Positions 25,678-34,889 of a DNA stretch of 59,304 bases are shown in pieces. The notes under the pieces were generated by a model. It was not told the origin of the DNA. It searched no databases and saw only the letters and a program-made list of their open reading frames with translations. Where the stretch lies: contig JAFUVU010000042.1 of the NCBI GenBank assembly GCA_017477465.1, forward strand, positions 1-59,304. Direction: 5' to 3'. The stretch is from Bacteroidales bacterium (lineage in GTDB: Bacteria > Bacteroidota > Bacteroidia > Bacteroidales > UBA932). How positions within the stretch are numbered: position 1 is the first letter of the stretch; each line of letters opens with the position of its first letter. The translations under genes were made by a program, and so were the position numbers.

Positions 25678-27276
25678 TTATTCGGTTGCACCGGCATACC
25701 CGGGATTCTGTCCCAGTTTGCTGTTGGAATTGGTCTCGGCAGCAGGAATCGGGAACAAGGCAAGATAATCACTGACTGCTGTGCCGCTGTGTTCTCCTCC
25801 TTTCCATTCCCAGAGATAAGAATCACCGGTGAATTTACCGAAACGAATGAGGTCGCTGCGGCGGTGGCATTCCCAGTAAAGTTCGCGGCCACGTTCATCA
25901 AGAAGTTCATCAAGAGTATAGTTGGTCACTTCACCCAGGCCTGCGCGGCGGCGGACAGCGTTCCAGGCAGCTTTGGCCTCAGTTTCGGTGACATTTGAAG
26001 CGCCACGGAGTTGGCATTCGGCCAGCATCAGATAGGCGTCTGCACTGCGGAAGAGCGGGAAATCGGTGTCAATGAAGCCGTTGCCGGCATAAATGGCACC
26101 TGTAGAAGCCATATTCGTCCACTTATAGGAAGACCAGCCCGTTGTAAAATCGTGAGGATTATCCATAGTGTCGGGGAATCCTTTCGGACCTCCCCAGAAC
26201 ATGAAACGGACATCGTTATCCCTGTCAAACTTGTTCATGAATGTAGGGGTAACATTGAGACCGCCCCAACCGTTGGCGCTGGTGCCGAGAAGGGCTGCAG
26301 TTTCCGTGTCACCATCAGCGTATTGTGCACATACGAGGAACTGGGTGGAACCCCAAGTCTGGATTTCTCCTGCTTTTTCCTCCACGCAGAAGATAATCTC
26401 GTCGCGGCAGCGGTCATTGTCCGACATGAAAAGTTCCTTATAGTTGGGATGAAGGGTAGGATAAGCAGCGACAATAGCTTTGCACGCTTCGGCGGCAGCC
26501 TGGTAATACGGGGCGGCCTCGGCACCTGAGAGTCCCAGATATACAGGGGCGTTCAAGTTAATCTTGGCCTTGAGCATCTGGACAAAACCCTTGTCAACGC
26601 GGCCATATTCGGCGGCGCCGATGGCGGCCAGTTTGTCAGAAGAGAGAAGCTCTTCAGCTTCATTCAGCATCCATGGAACCAAATCATTGCTGGGAGCGGG
26701 GCCGACAGAGCCAATGTTGTTTTCTTCCGTTGCAAAAGGAATATGCTTGTAGCCGAACATATCCACCGCATGATAATAACTCAAAAGACGGAGGGCCCTT
26801 GCCTCTGCGACATACTGCTGAATCTTAGGGTCGTCTTTTAAAGTGGATGCGTTGGCCTGACGGATGAGCTCGTTGCAGATGCTGATCTGGAAATAGCAGC
26901 GGGAGAACATAGCGCGGACGAAAACATCGGAAGCAGTCCAGCGCATGAACTTGAACGTGGGCAGGGTGTTGTCGTTCCAAACAAGGTGTGCCTCATCCGA
27001 GGGAACTTCCTCCAGATAATACAGGGCGCGGATATATTGGCCGAAGCCGTTGTCGATACCATCGATATCGGCGGAGCTTTCACCCCAAGATCCTGAAGTG
27101 GAGAGCCCGACATAGCATTTTGCCAACACCTTTTCGAACTCCTCTGTGCCGGTAAGTATATCGGCCGGGAGAACGACGTCGTCGTCAACAGGTTCAATCT
27201 CCAGGTCTTTCAAGCAGGAGGTAGTGCCTACCAGGGCGGCGGCAATCACAGCAAGAATAGTAGTATATTTTTTCAT
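25678..27276 (-). CDS. SusD/RagB-family glycan-binding lipoprotein
   Basis: About 532 aa, a surface lipoprotein (lipobox ALVGTTSC) that lids the SusC transporter and binds glycan. SusD features: an N-terminal segment with GTEEFEKVLAKCY, TPR-like helices, an RALRLLSYYHAVDMFG motif and the C-terminal NAVRRRAGLGEV, LLDERGRELYWECHRRSDLIRFG signature. The start is taken at the ATG giving MKKYTTILAV, preceded by GGGAGGA; a start two codons upstream is possible. It lies 18 bases after susC and 15 before the susE-like gene, clearly in one operon. Confidence 0.95.
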   Translation of the reverse strand: MKKYTTILAVIAAALVGTTSCLKDLEIEPVDDDVVLPADILTGTEEFEKVLAKCYVGLSTSGSWGESSADIDGIDNGFGQYIRALYYLEEVPSDEAHLVWNDNTLPTFKFMRWTASDVFVRAMFSRCYFQISICNELIRQANASTLKDDPKIQQYVAEARALRLLSYYHAVDMFGYKHIPFATEENNIGSVGPAPSNDLVPWMLNEAEELLSSDKLAAIGAAEYGRVDKGFVQMLKAKINLNAPVYLGLSGAEAAPYYQAAAEACKAIVAAYPTLHPNYKELFMSDNDRCRDEIIFCVEEKAGEIQTWGSTQFLVCAQYADGDTETAALLGTSANGWGGLNVTPTFMNKFDRDNDVRFMFWGGPKGFPDTMDNPHDFTTGWSSYKWTNMASTGAIYAGNGFIDTDFPLFRSADAYLMLAECQLRGASNVTETEAKAAWNAVRRRAGLGEVTNYTLDELLDERGRELYWECHRRSDLIRFGKFTGDSYLWEWKGGEHSGTAVSDYLALFPIPAAETNSNSKLGQNPGYAGATE

Positions 27277-27294
27277 AATCATTCCTCCCATATA

Positions 27295-30200
27295 TTAAAA
27301 GTTGAACTTAAGGCCCAGCATATACATACGGGGGCGGGGGTACATGTTGTTGTCGATACCCGAGAAGACTTCGGGATCAATACCGCTGTAACGGGTAATG
27401 GTGGCCACATTCTGCACGGTGGCAAACAGATTCAAAGAACCGCTTCTGTCAATGAATGTGCCCTTGATAGGGAATGTATAACCAAGGGTCACGTTATCGA
27501 TCTTAAGGAAGGAGGCATTCTCCACAAAGTAATCGGAGAAATAGTCGGCAATATAGAAAGGAGCATCGATAACAGTAGCCAGTCGGTTGGCCGACCAGTT
27601 ATTGGTCCACAGATCGCTCATATAGCTGCGCACGGAAGCATTGTTATTGTACACATAATTGCCGATGTTGGCATGGGCCGATGCGGCCAGCGTCCAACGC
27701 TTCCAACTGAGATTGGTGTTGAGGCCGAAGGTGAAATCCGGAGCCGCCTGCTTGTAGCAGTAGAAATCGTCCTCGTTCAACTTGCCGTCATCGTTCAGGT
27801 CCTCATAAAGGCCGGAAATGGGTTTGCCGTCCACATCGTACACCTGTTTGTGCACATAGAAGGTGTTGATCGGGTGTCCCACCAGGAAACGCTGAATAGT
27901 ATTACCCTGACCACCACTGATGCCACCAGTAGCAACGCCCTTGTATTCATCAGTGTCATAAGCGGTCATCTTTGTAACGCGGTTGTGGTTATAAGCGGCA
28001 TTGAAGTTGATGGTCCAGAACAAATCTTTCTTGTCGATGGCAATCCAGTTCAAGTTCAATTCGACACCTTTGTTGACCAAGGTACCGATGTTGGCGAGAA
28101 GCTCGTTCTTAAGGTTGGCGCCGGCAGGAATAGGAGTCTTGTTCAGCAGATCTGAAGTCAAACGATAATACAACTCCAGATTACCGGTGATGCGATCGTT
28201 CAGGAAGCCGAAGTCTAAACCGGCATTGTAGGTGGTTGTCGTTTCCCATTTAAGGTCTTCATTGTAACCCACAGGAAGGGTAGGAATCACCTTGCGGTCG
28301 CCGAAATAATACATACTGGCATCCGTGCTGTACTGATAAGTAGGCAAGGACGGGTAGTCACCGGCGTTCACTTCCTGCTGGCCGGTCTGGCCCCAGGAAA
28401 GACGAAGTTTCGCAGCCGAGACGGCCTGGACGTCCTTCAGGAAGCTCTCATTCTTGATGTTCCATGCAAATGCCACGGACGGGAAGATACCCCACTTGTT
28501 GTTCACAAAGCGGGAGGTACCGTCGGCACGGACTGTAGCGGTGAGGAGGTAGCGGCCGCCGTAGGAATAATTGAGACGGCCGAAGAAAGAGATCAGACGA
28601 TACATGAAATCGTAATTATCTTCTTCTCCGGTGACGATGGACTTGTCGGCCGTAGTGGTCACTGAATGCGAATGGACCTTGAATTCCTGCCAGGAATATC
28701 CGGCCATGGCGCCTAAGTTGTGTTTGCCAAGGTCCTTGTTGTAGTTGGCATAAACTTCAAGGGTCTTGTCTGTGCGCAGCTCGTTGCGAGGACGGTCATA
28801 TCCCATACCGGGATGTCCCTGGTCATGGAAGGACTGCTCCGATCCTGCTGCAACAAATGTGTGACTCTTGGAAGAGGAACGGTCCAGACCCAGGTTGGCA
28901 TGCAGGTGCAGGTCTTCAAAGCCGTGGATGGCATAATCCAGCTGGGCATTGCCGATAAAGCGGAAAGCGTCACTGAAGTCCTGGTACTCTTCCAAAGCGG
29001 CTACAGGGTTACTGGGAGCGAGACCGATAATGGCACCGTCTGTGTTCCTATAAGAAGTATATCCGTTCACGCCGGCTCTATCATAAATAGGAAGCGTAGG
29101 ATTGAAATTGACTGCGGAGCCGATGGCACCGGTGTTGGCCCAGCGGTTGTGCATGTACACGCCTTTGGCGCTGAGGTCAATCTTGAGGTGATTGTCCAGC
29201 AGGGAAGGGTTCAGGTTCACGGCCAGGGTCCCACGGTCCATCTCGGAAGTCTTGAGGGTACCTTCCTGGAAGAGGAAACCGCCGGAAACGCGGTAAGGGA
29301 GGTAGTTGTCCTTGCCCATCTGGATATTACCGGTGAGGCCCAGGTTGCCTTCATAGGACTGACCCACACGATAGATGGCTTTCTGCCAATCCGTATTAGC
29401 GTCACCGATACTGGCGCGGGCTGCTGCCTGACCGGCCTCGGAAGTGACAAATCTGGCAATATAGCCATTGTCACCAAGCATCAGATTCCGGTACTGGTCG
29501 GCGCTAAGCACCTGCGCGTAACGGGAATTCTGGCTAAGTGAAGTGGTAAAGTCAAAGTTCACGTGCGGAATCAAACCGTCGGATTTTTTACCGGTGCGGG
29601 TAGTGATGATAATAACGCCGTTGGAAGCACGGGAACCGTAGATGGCGGTTGCCGATGCATCCTTAAGCACGGTGAAGCTCTCGATGTCGTCCGGATTGAT
29701 GGTTGAAAGGGCGTCGCCCATACCATCAACACCGTGGGAGCCGACAGGAAGGCCGTCAACGATGATGAGAGGGTCGTTGGAAGCCTGCAAGGAGGAGCCG
29801 CCACGGATACGGATAGTGGAGGCGCTGCCAGGCATACCGTCACCGGCCGTTACAACAACGCCGCCCGTTTTACCGGCCAGCAGCTGAGACGGGGATGAGG
29901 CGATACCTTTGTTTACCTGGTCGGCCTTCACTGTGGAGACCGAACCGGTCATATCCGTCTTTTTCACAGTACCATAACCGATTACCATAACTTCGTCGAG
30001 GAAGTCTGCATCCTCGGAGAGGGTGACTGTTGCGGGTACGGCCTTGGCCGGGAAAGTTTGTGTTGCATATCCGATGCAGCTTATTTCAATCACTGCATCC
30101 GGACTGGAAACTTTTAGTGCATAGTCGCCGTCCAGGCCTGTGGAGGTGCCATTGGTGGTTCCCTGTTCAATGACAGAGGCACCGATGACGGGGCCGATGG

Positions 30201-30297
30201 CATCGACTATCACACCTTTAACCTGGTATCCGCCCTGGGCGAATACGGTTGCGCAAGCTGCTAAGAGCACTGCGACTGCGGTTAAAACTCTTTTCAT
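27295..30297 (-). CDS. SusC/RagA-family TonB-dependent outer-membrane transporter
   Basis: A 1000-aa protein with signal peptide (MKRVLTAVAVLLAACATVFA), an N-terminal carboxypeptidase-D regulatory-like domain (YQVKGVIVDAIGPVIGASV), a TonB box region (DEVMVIGYGTVKKTDMTGSV), a plug domain (VRGG-like IRIRGGSSLQASNDPLIIVDG) and a 22-strand barrel ending in the C-terminal aromatic PRMYMLGLKFNF. It imports oligosaccharides to the periplasm. There is no STN domain, so it is not an anti-sigma-coupled receptor. Length is normal. It lies 19 bases after the MFS gene. Confidence 0.97.
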   Translation of the reverse strand: MKRVLTAVAVLLAACATVFAQGGYQVKGVIVDAIGPVIGASVIEQGTTNGTSTGLDGDYALKVSSPDAVIEISCIGYATQTFPAKAVPATVTLSEDADFLDEVMVIGYGTVKKTDMTGSVSTVKADQVNKGIASSPSQLLAGKTGGVVVTAGDGMPGSASTIRIRGGSSLQASNDPLIIVDGLPVGSHGVDGMGDALSTINPDDIESFTVLKDASATAIYGSRASNGVIIITTRTGKKSDGLIPHVNFDFTTSLSQNSRYAQVLSADQYRNLMLGDNGYIARFVTSEAGQAAARASIGDANTDWQKAIYRVGQSYEGNLGLTGNIQMGKDNYLPYRVSGGFLFQEGTLKTSEMDRGTLAVNLNPSLLDNHLKIDLSAKGVYMHNRWANTGAIGSAVNFNPTLPIYDRAGVNGYTSYRNTDGAIIGLAPSNPVAALEEYQDFSDAFRFIGNAQLDYAIHGFEDLHLHANLGLDRSSSKSHTFVAAGSEQSFHDQGHPGMGYDRPRNELRTDKTLEVYANYNKDLGKHNLGAMAGYSWQEFKVHSHSVTTTADKSIVTGEEDNYDFMYRLISFFGRLNYSYGGRYLLTATVRADGTSRFVNNKWGIFPSVAFAWNIKNESFLKDVQAVSAAKLRLSWGQTGQQEVNAGDYPSLPTYQYSTDASMYYFGDRKVIPTLPVGYNEDLKWETTTTYNAGLDFGFLNDRITGNLELYYRLTSDLLNKTPIPAGANLKNELLANIGTLVNKGVELNLNWIAIDKKDLFWTINFNAAYNHNRVTKMTAYDTDEYKGVATGGISGGQGNTIQRFLVGHPINTFYVHKQVYDVDGKPISGLYEDLNDDGKLNEDDFYCYKQAAPDFTFGLNTNLSWKRWTLAASAHANIGNYVYNNNASVRSYMSDLWTNNWSANRLATVIDAPFYIADYFSDYFVENASFLKIDNVTLGYTFPIKGTFIDRSGSLNLFATVQNVATITRYSGIDPEVFSGIDNNMYPRPRMYMLGLKFNF

Positions 30298-30316
30298 TAG
30301 TGCGAAAGTTGGTTAA

Positions 30317-31642
30317 TTATTTGATTTTGATGAGTTTCACGCTAAGTGCGCCAAGCACCAGGAACACCCCGGCGACAAGGAGCATGGCAGGCTGGGAGCC
30401 GCCCACCATAGACAGCACCAGGCCGCCCGTTGCGGCAGCCACGATCTGCGGCAGGCAGATGGTGCAGTTGAAAAGGCCCAGATAGCTTCCCATGTAGGGG
30501 CTTCCCTCAAGCGCGTTGGTGAGGAGCGTAAAGGGCAGTGCCAGCATGGCGGCCCAGGCGAAGCCGATGAGGAAGTAGCTGACAAACAGCACGTACTGGT
30601 TGTGGATGAACATTACCGAAGCAAAGCCCAGGGCGCCGATGAGAAGGCTTACGACATAGGCCAGCTTGAGGTTTTTGAAGCGGGGCAGGACGGCGGCCCA
30701 GACAAGGGAGCCGACGGCCTGCACGGCGAACAGCACGCCCACCCAGTTGCCGGCGGTCTGATAAGCCTCGGAGGCTGTATCGGCCGTGTGCCAGACATTG
30801 TCGGCAATGGCGCCGTTGGTGTAAGTCCACATGTAGAGGAAAGCGGCCCAGCAGAAGAACTGCACCAGGCCGACGGTCCAGAATGTCTTGGGTGCTTTCA
30901 CAAGGAGTTTGAAGAGGCCTTCGCTCTTTTTCTCGGACTCTTTCTGCAGGTCGATGCCGTGGAATTCGGCATACTCCTTCGGGGGCATCTCCTTCACGCG
31001 GAAGAAGGTGTACAGCACGCAGAGGATGAGGATGGCGGCGCCGCAGTAGAAGCTGTAAATCACGCTGTCGGGAACCACGCCCTTGGGTGCGGTGTTGGCT
31101 ATGCCTATCCAGGTGAAGAGGATGGGGAAGACATATCCCACAAGGCTGCCGGCGTTGCAAAGGAAGCTCTGGATGCTGTAGGCGGTGGTTTTCTGCTCCT
31201 CGTTGACCATGTCGCCCACCATCATCTTGAAGGGCTGCATGGCTATGTTGATGGAGGTATCCAGGAAAATCAGGGAGAACAGGCCGAACCACATCGCGGC
31301 GTTAAGTCCCAGGAAGAGCCGGGTGCCGAAATGAAGGCTGCCGGCGTTTGGAAGGAAAATCATAACCAGCACGGCAATGACGGCGCCGATTAGAAGGTAG
31401 GGCTTGCGTCGGCCCATTTTGCACCAGGTACGGTCGCTGTATTTGCCGATAAGGGGCTGCACTATCATGCCCATCAGCGGGGGGAGAATCCAGAAAAATG
31501 ACAGCTGGTGCGGATCTGCGCCCAAGGTGGCGAAGATGCGGCTGATATTGGCGCTTTGCAGGGCGTATGCTATCTGCACGCCGAAAAAGCCGAAGCTCAG
31601 ATCCACCAGCTGGCGGAATGTCAAATTTCGTTTTTGAGACAT
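30317..31642 (-). CDS. MFS sugar transporter of the SLC45/GPH-like type
   Basis: A 441-aa inner-membrane transporter with about 12 helices. It shows QLVDLSFGFFGVQIAYALQ, GKYSDRTWCKMGRRKPYLL (the MFS loop 2-3 motif) and WILPPLMGMIVQPLIG, typical of sucrose/maltose-type transporters in Bacteroidetes PULs. ATG 31642 (MSQKRNLTF) is chosen; a longer upstream reading would run through the promoter. It is the first gene of the PUL operon and would take oligosaccharides from the periplasm to the cytoplasm. Confidence 0.9.
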   Translation of the reverse strand: MSQKRNLTFRQLVDLSFGFFGVQIAYALQSANISRIFATLGADPHQLSFFWILPPLMGMIVQPLIGKYSDRTWCKMGRRKPYLLIGAVIAVLVMIFLPNAGSLHFGTRLFLGLNAAMWFGLFSLIFLDTSINIAMQPFKMMVGDMVNEEQKTTAYSIQSFLCNAGSLVGYVFPILFTWIGIANTAPKGVVPDSVIYSFYCGAAILILCVLYTFFRVKEMPPKEYAEFHGIDLQKESEKKSEGLFKLLVKAPKTFWTVGLVQFFCWAAFLYMWTYTNGAIADNVWHTADTASEAYQTAGNWVGVLFAVQAVGSLVWAAVLPRFKNLKLAYVVSLLIGALGFASVMFIHNQYVLFVSYFLIGFAWAAMLALPFTLLTNALEGSPYMGSYLGLFNCTICLPQIVAAATGGLVLSMVGGSQPAMLLVAGVFLVLGALSVKLIKIK

Positions 31643-31674
31643 ACTGTTATCAGTTTTAGCCAATATGGCATCTG

Positions 31675-31698
31675 CAAAAATACTCTTTCGTCCGCAAA
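31675..31698 (-). promoter_or_regulatory. Promoter and GGACGAAAG box of the PUL operon
   Basis: On the minus strand TATTTTTG (31682-31675) is preceded 2 nt upstream by GGACGAAAG (31693-31685). The LytTR gene promoter has GGACGAAAG 3 nt before the same TATTTTTG. No TTTG at the usual -33 spacing is seen, which would fit an activator-dependent promoter. Confidence 0.6.
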
Positions 31699-31736
31699 CC
31701 TTATAATTACGCGCGACCAAAAAAGGTTGAACGGAC

Positions 31737-31755
31737 ATTTTTTTGCGACGAACGG
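31737..31755 (+). promoter_or_regulatory. GCGACGAAC box upstream of the sensor kinase gene
   Basis: ATTTTTTTG is directly followed by CGACGAACGG (31746-31755), 26 nt before ATG 31781. The arrangement parallels TATTTTTG followed by GGACGAAT upstream of the membrane LytTR gene. Confidence 0.45.
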
Positions 31756-31780
31756 AATTATTAGTAAATTAGTAGCCGGT

Positions 31781-32932
31781 ATGAAAAGAATACAAACCAG
31801 CTGGTTCATCCATTTTTTCGCACTTGCGCACGCTGCAACTTCGCTCGTGTGCTCTCTTGCAGGTGTGCCCGACAGTCTGTTCCTTACCGCCCTCACAATG
31901 GCCCTTGCAGTAGTAATCTGCCGCAAGGAAAACCTCACCGTGGAAATCACCATAATCTCCCTGGTGCTGGTAAACGCCCTGGGCTTTATTTTCGGAAACC
32001 TCGGCGCACAACTTGTCTTCGACTTCCTCCCTCCCCTGTGGCAGCACGCCATCACCACCTTCATCGTAACAGAGCTTCTGGGATGGGCGCTGTACCTTTT
32101 CGCGCATACCGTATCCCCTCAGGGCGCCGCAGGATATGAGAGCACCCAGTCCTGGCACAAGAACGTGGGCTGGCTAATCGCGGGCATCGCCGCCGTCTTC
32201 GGCTTCCGCGTATATATCGACCTTTCATACGAAGGAGACCTGTTCCAGGAGTCGGGCGTTATCGGCCTTCTGGTTATTGTCACCCTGCTTTCGCTCGCCT
32301 ACATGGTTATCTTTGCGCTCAAGATGCAGCGGGAGGTTTCAAAGCAGCGTGCACGCAGGCACAAGGCCGAATTCAGCTACATGAATCTCAAGAACCAGGT
32401 TAACCCGCACTTCCTTTTCAACAGCCTCAACGTGCTGGATTCAATCGTACAAGACGGCACCCGGGAAGAAGCAAGCACTTATATCCACAAGATGGCCTCC
32501 ATCTACCGCTACATGATGCAGCATGAGAGCAAGCGCCTGGTCCCGGTAGCCGAGGAAATCGCCTTCTCAAGCAACTACAGGGACCTTATTCAGATCCGCT
32601 TCCCCGACGGCCTCATAATAGAGAATCAAATAAAGGCCGATGTCCCCGAAGGCTGCGTCCCGCCCTGCACGCTGCAGCTGCTGCTGGAGAATGCCATCAA
32701 ACACAACGCCATCGGCCCGGAAAATCCTCTGCATGTGGTGCTTAGCTCGGACGGGACAAACCTTACGGTATGGAACAACCGGGTCCCAAAGGTGTCGGCC
32801 GCTCCTTCCAGCGGAATCGGCCTGCAGTATGTGCGAAATCAGTACAGAGACATCGCCGGAAAGGAAATACAGGTTGTGGAAACGCCTGATTCATTTGCGG
32901 TTAGCATTCCAATTTTGGCTTTTCCGGAATAA
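31781..32932 (+). CDS. LytS-type membrane sensor histidine kinase
   Basis: A 383-aa protein with about five or six membrane helices (residues 5-185) and a short cytoplasmic LytS/YehU-like kinase core: H-box KNQVNPHFLFNSLNVLDSI (phosphoacceptor His), N-box CTLQLLLENAIKHNA and G-box GIGLQYVRNQY. ATG 31781 is chosen because earlier in-frame sequence crosses the PUL promoter. It lies 21 bases before the response regulator gene, which forms its likely partner. Divergent placement from the PUL points to control of polysaccharide use. The signal is unknown. Confidence 0.92.
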   Translation: MKRIQTSWFIHFFALAHAATSLVCSLAGVPDSLFLTALTMALAVVICRKENLTVEITIISLVLVNALGFIFGNLGAQLVFDFLPPLWQHAITTFIVTELLGWALYLFAHTVSPQGAAGYESTQSWHKNVGWLIAGIAAVFGFRVYIDLSYEGDLFQESGVIGLLVIVTLLSLAYMVIFALKMQREVSKQRARRHKAEFSYMNLKNQVNPHFLFNSLNVLDSIVQDGTREEASTYIHKMASIYRYMMQHESKRLVPVAEEIAFSSNYRDLIQIRFPDGLIIENQIKADVPEGCVPPCTLQLLLENAIKHNAIGPENPLHVVLSSDGTNLTVWNNRVPKVSAAPSSGIGLQYVRNQYRDIAGKEIQVVETPDSFAVSIPILAFPE

Positions 32933-32944
32933 TTAGTATCTTTG
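32914..32944 (+). promoter_or_regulatory. Internal promoter for the LytR-type regulator
   Basis: TTTG at 32914-32917, 19 nt, TATCTTTG at 32937-32944, inside and just after the end of the kinase gene; ATG 32954 follows after 9 nt. Confidence 0.65.
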
Positions 32945-32953
32945 CGTTACCAC

Positions 32954-33694
32954 ATGAAAGCACTAATCATAGAAGATGAGCCCCGCGCCCGGGCGCACAT
33001 GATTTCCCTTCTGGCCGACAATTTCCCGGAAGTGGAGGTAGTCGGGGCTATCGGCTCCGTCAAAGATTCCATTCAATGGCTTTGCGCCAACCCCGCCCCG
33101 GATGTGATTTTCATGGACGTTGAGCTGAGCGACGGCAACAGCTTCGAAATCTTCGCCAACATCGACGTCCCCGCCCCTGTAATAATGACCACGGCCTACG
33201 ACCAGTACGCCATCCGCGCCTTCCAGGTAAACGCTGTGGACTACCTCCTCAAACCTATTGACGTAGAGGATCTTAAGCGCTCCATCGGCAGGGTGTCCGC
33301 AGGTGAGACTTCGCGTCCGGAATCGGTCCGGAAGATGATCGACCAGGCCTTCAAGGAGAAATTCCTCATAAAGCTGAACGACCGCATAGTCCCGGTCCGC
33401 GCATCCGATATCGCCTACGTTTATTCCGAGTCCAAGAACACCTACATCGTCACATCGGCAGGCAGTTCCTACGTTCTGGACGATTCCCTGGACACCATCG
33501 CCGCATCGCTTGACCCGGCGTCGTTCTTCCGCATTTCCCGCAGCTGCATTATCTCCGAAGGCGTCATCGACTCGGTGTCCCGCCTCATGGGTGGTCGCCT
33601 CCGCATAACCCTGCGCCCGGAATTCCCCGCCCTGGCAGACTTCACCGTCTCCCGCGCCAGAGTAGATGACTTCCTCTCCTGGCTGGAAAAATAG
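32954..33694 (+). CDS. LytR/AlgR-type response regulator with LytTR domain
   Basis: A 246-aa cytoplasmic regulator. Receiver domain 1-120: LIIEDEPRAR, phosphoacceptor Asp in VIFMDVELSDG, TTAYDQYAI and LLKPID. LytTR domain about 140-246: VRASDIAYVYSESKNTYIV, YVLDDSLDTIAASLDP, FFRISRSCIISEGVI. ATG 32954 is preferred over a TTG at 32942 that lies in the promoter. The TAG stop at 33692-33694 is immediately followed by palindromic element copy 5, which on its other side touches the stop of the convergent prenyl synthase gene. Confidence 0.95.
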   Translation: MKALIIEDEPRARAHMISLLADNFPEVEVVGAIGSVKDSIQWLCANPAPDVIFMDVELSDGNSFEIFANIDVPAPVIMTTAYDQYAIRAFQVNAVDYLLKPIDVEDLKRSIGRVSAGETSRPESVRKMIDQAFKEKFLIKLNDRIVPVRASDIAYVYSESKNTYIVTSAGSSYVLDDSLDTIAASLDPASFFRISRSCIISEGVIDSVSRLMGGRLRITLRPEFPALADFTVSRARVDDFLSWLEK

Positions 33695-33803
33695 CCTCGA
33701 CACGCAACCCTCTGTCCCTGAGCCATTTATGAAAATCAAGTGTGACTTTTTGCCACACTTGATTTCAGGAACTTGTTGATTGTTAGGGAGTTGCGTGTCA
33801 AGG
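33695..33803. repeat. 109-bp palindromic element, copy 5
   Basis: Starts CCTCGACACGCAAC and ends GTTGCGTGTCAAGG. Inner stem 33733-33744 / 33754-33765, loop ACTTTTTGC. It fills exactly the gap between two convergent stop codons, ending at 33694 and starting at 33804. Confidence 0.97.
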
Positions 33804-34778
33804 TCAGAAGTTGCGGCCGATTAGGCTGGAGGAGAAGTTTTTCAGGGATGCCAGGCCTTCCGCGGGCATTGTGGCCGATGCCGCCTTTTCCACCGCGGCG
33901 GCGGAGAGGCTGGAGATGGCAGCACGGGCATCGGCAGCGACATCGACACTGTCGTAGATGGCTTTGACGCGGGCAATCTTAGCGGCCTGCTCCGAGGGCG
34001 TATCGGCCTTATGCTCAAGTGCTTCCAGGACTTCGACGGCGCCTTTCTCGTATGCCCTGATGGTGAGCCAGGACTTCTTCCCGTTCAGGATGTCCCCGCC
34101 GATAGGTTTGCCGAAGACCTGCTGATCGCCGTAGGCATCGAGGTAATCATCGGCCACCTGGAAGGCAAGGCCAAGATTGTAGCCGAAGTCGTACAGATGC
34201 TTCTGGCTGGCGGCATCGGCCCCTCCGATAAGGGCGCCCATTTCGGCCGAGCAGGCCAGCAGAACGCCGGTTTTGAGGCCGATCATCTGCATATATTCGT
34301 CCATCGAGACCACTTGCCAATTCTCGAATTCCATGTCCATCTGCTGCCCGTCGCAGACCTCGGCCGCTGTTTTCGAGAACAGCGCCACCGCCTGGGGCAA
34401 TACGCTGGCCGGAGCTTGCGCTATGCGCTTGTAGGCGTCGATGCACATGACGTCGCCGCTTAGGATGGCCGTGTCCTGATCCCACTTTTTCCAGACTGTG
34501 TCGTGCCCTCGGCGAAGGGGGCTGTGGTCCATGATGTCGTCGTGGATAAGGGTGAAGCTGTGGAAAACTTCCAGGCCGGCGGCTGGTTGGAGGATCGAGG
34601 GGGTGAGCTCATCGGCATAAATACCGTAGGTGGTGAGACAAAGCTTCGGGCGAAGACGCTTTCCGCCGATGGCAATCATGTAGCGCAGAGGGTCGTACAG
34701 CCCTGCCGGCTGAGCCTGGAACTCGATGCCCCTGAACAGAGCCTCGATGGCCTCATTGATAGTAGATTCAGTAATCAT
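33804..34778 (-). CDS. Polyprenyl (farnesyl/geranylgeranyl-type) diphosphate synthase
   Basis: A 324-aa cytoplasmic prenyltransferase of the isoprenoid pathway. First Asp-rich motif in FTLIHDDIMDHSPLRRG, second in AFQVADDYLDAYGD; GGKRLRP near the N-terminus and QMDMEFE also fit. Two residues between DD and D in the first motif suggest a short-chain product, but chain length is not certain. Its stop touches palindrome copy 5 and another palindrome (copy 6) lies 2 bases upstream of its ATG, so the gene is bracketed by these elements. Any promoter must lie within copy 6 or further upstream. Confidence 0.92.
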   Translation of the reverse strand: MITESTINEAIEALFRGIEFQAQPAGLYDPLRYMIAIGGKRLRPKLCLTTYGIYADELTPSILQPAAGLEVFHSFTLIHDDIMDHSPLRRGHDTVWKKWDQDTAILSGDVMCIDAYKRIAQAPASVLPQAVALFSKTAAEVCDGQQMDMEFENWQVVSMDEYMQMIGLKTGVLLACSAEMGALIGGADAASQKHLYDFGYNLGLAFQVADDYLDAYGDQQVFGKPIGGDILNGKKSWLTIRAYEKGAVEVLEALEHKADTPSEQAAKIARVKAIYDSVDVAADARAAISSLSAAAVEKAASATMPAEGLASLKNFSSSLIGRNF

Positions 34779-34780
34779 AA

Positions 34781-34889
34781 GCTTGACACGTAAATATCTG
34801 ACACAGAAGCAAATGCTGAAATCAAGTGCGGCAAAAAGTCACACTTGATTTCTGTAAAGTGTTATGGGTGAGAGGGTTGTGTGTCGAGG
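34781..34889. repeat. 109-bp palindromic element, copy 6 (reverse loop)
   Basis: Starts GCTTGACACGTAAA and ends GTTGTGTGTCGAGG. Inner stem AAATCAAGTGCG 34819-34830 with CACACTTGATTT 34840-34851, loop GCAAAAAGT. Its right 28 bases code for the last residues (LDTQPSHP) and the stop of the U32 gene. Confidence 0.95.
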
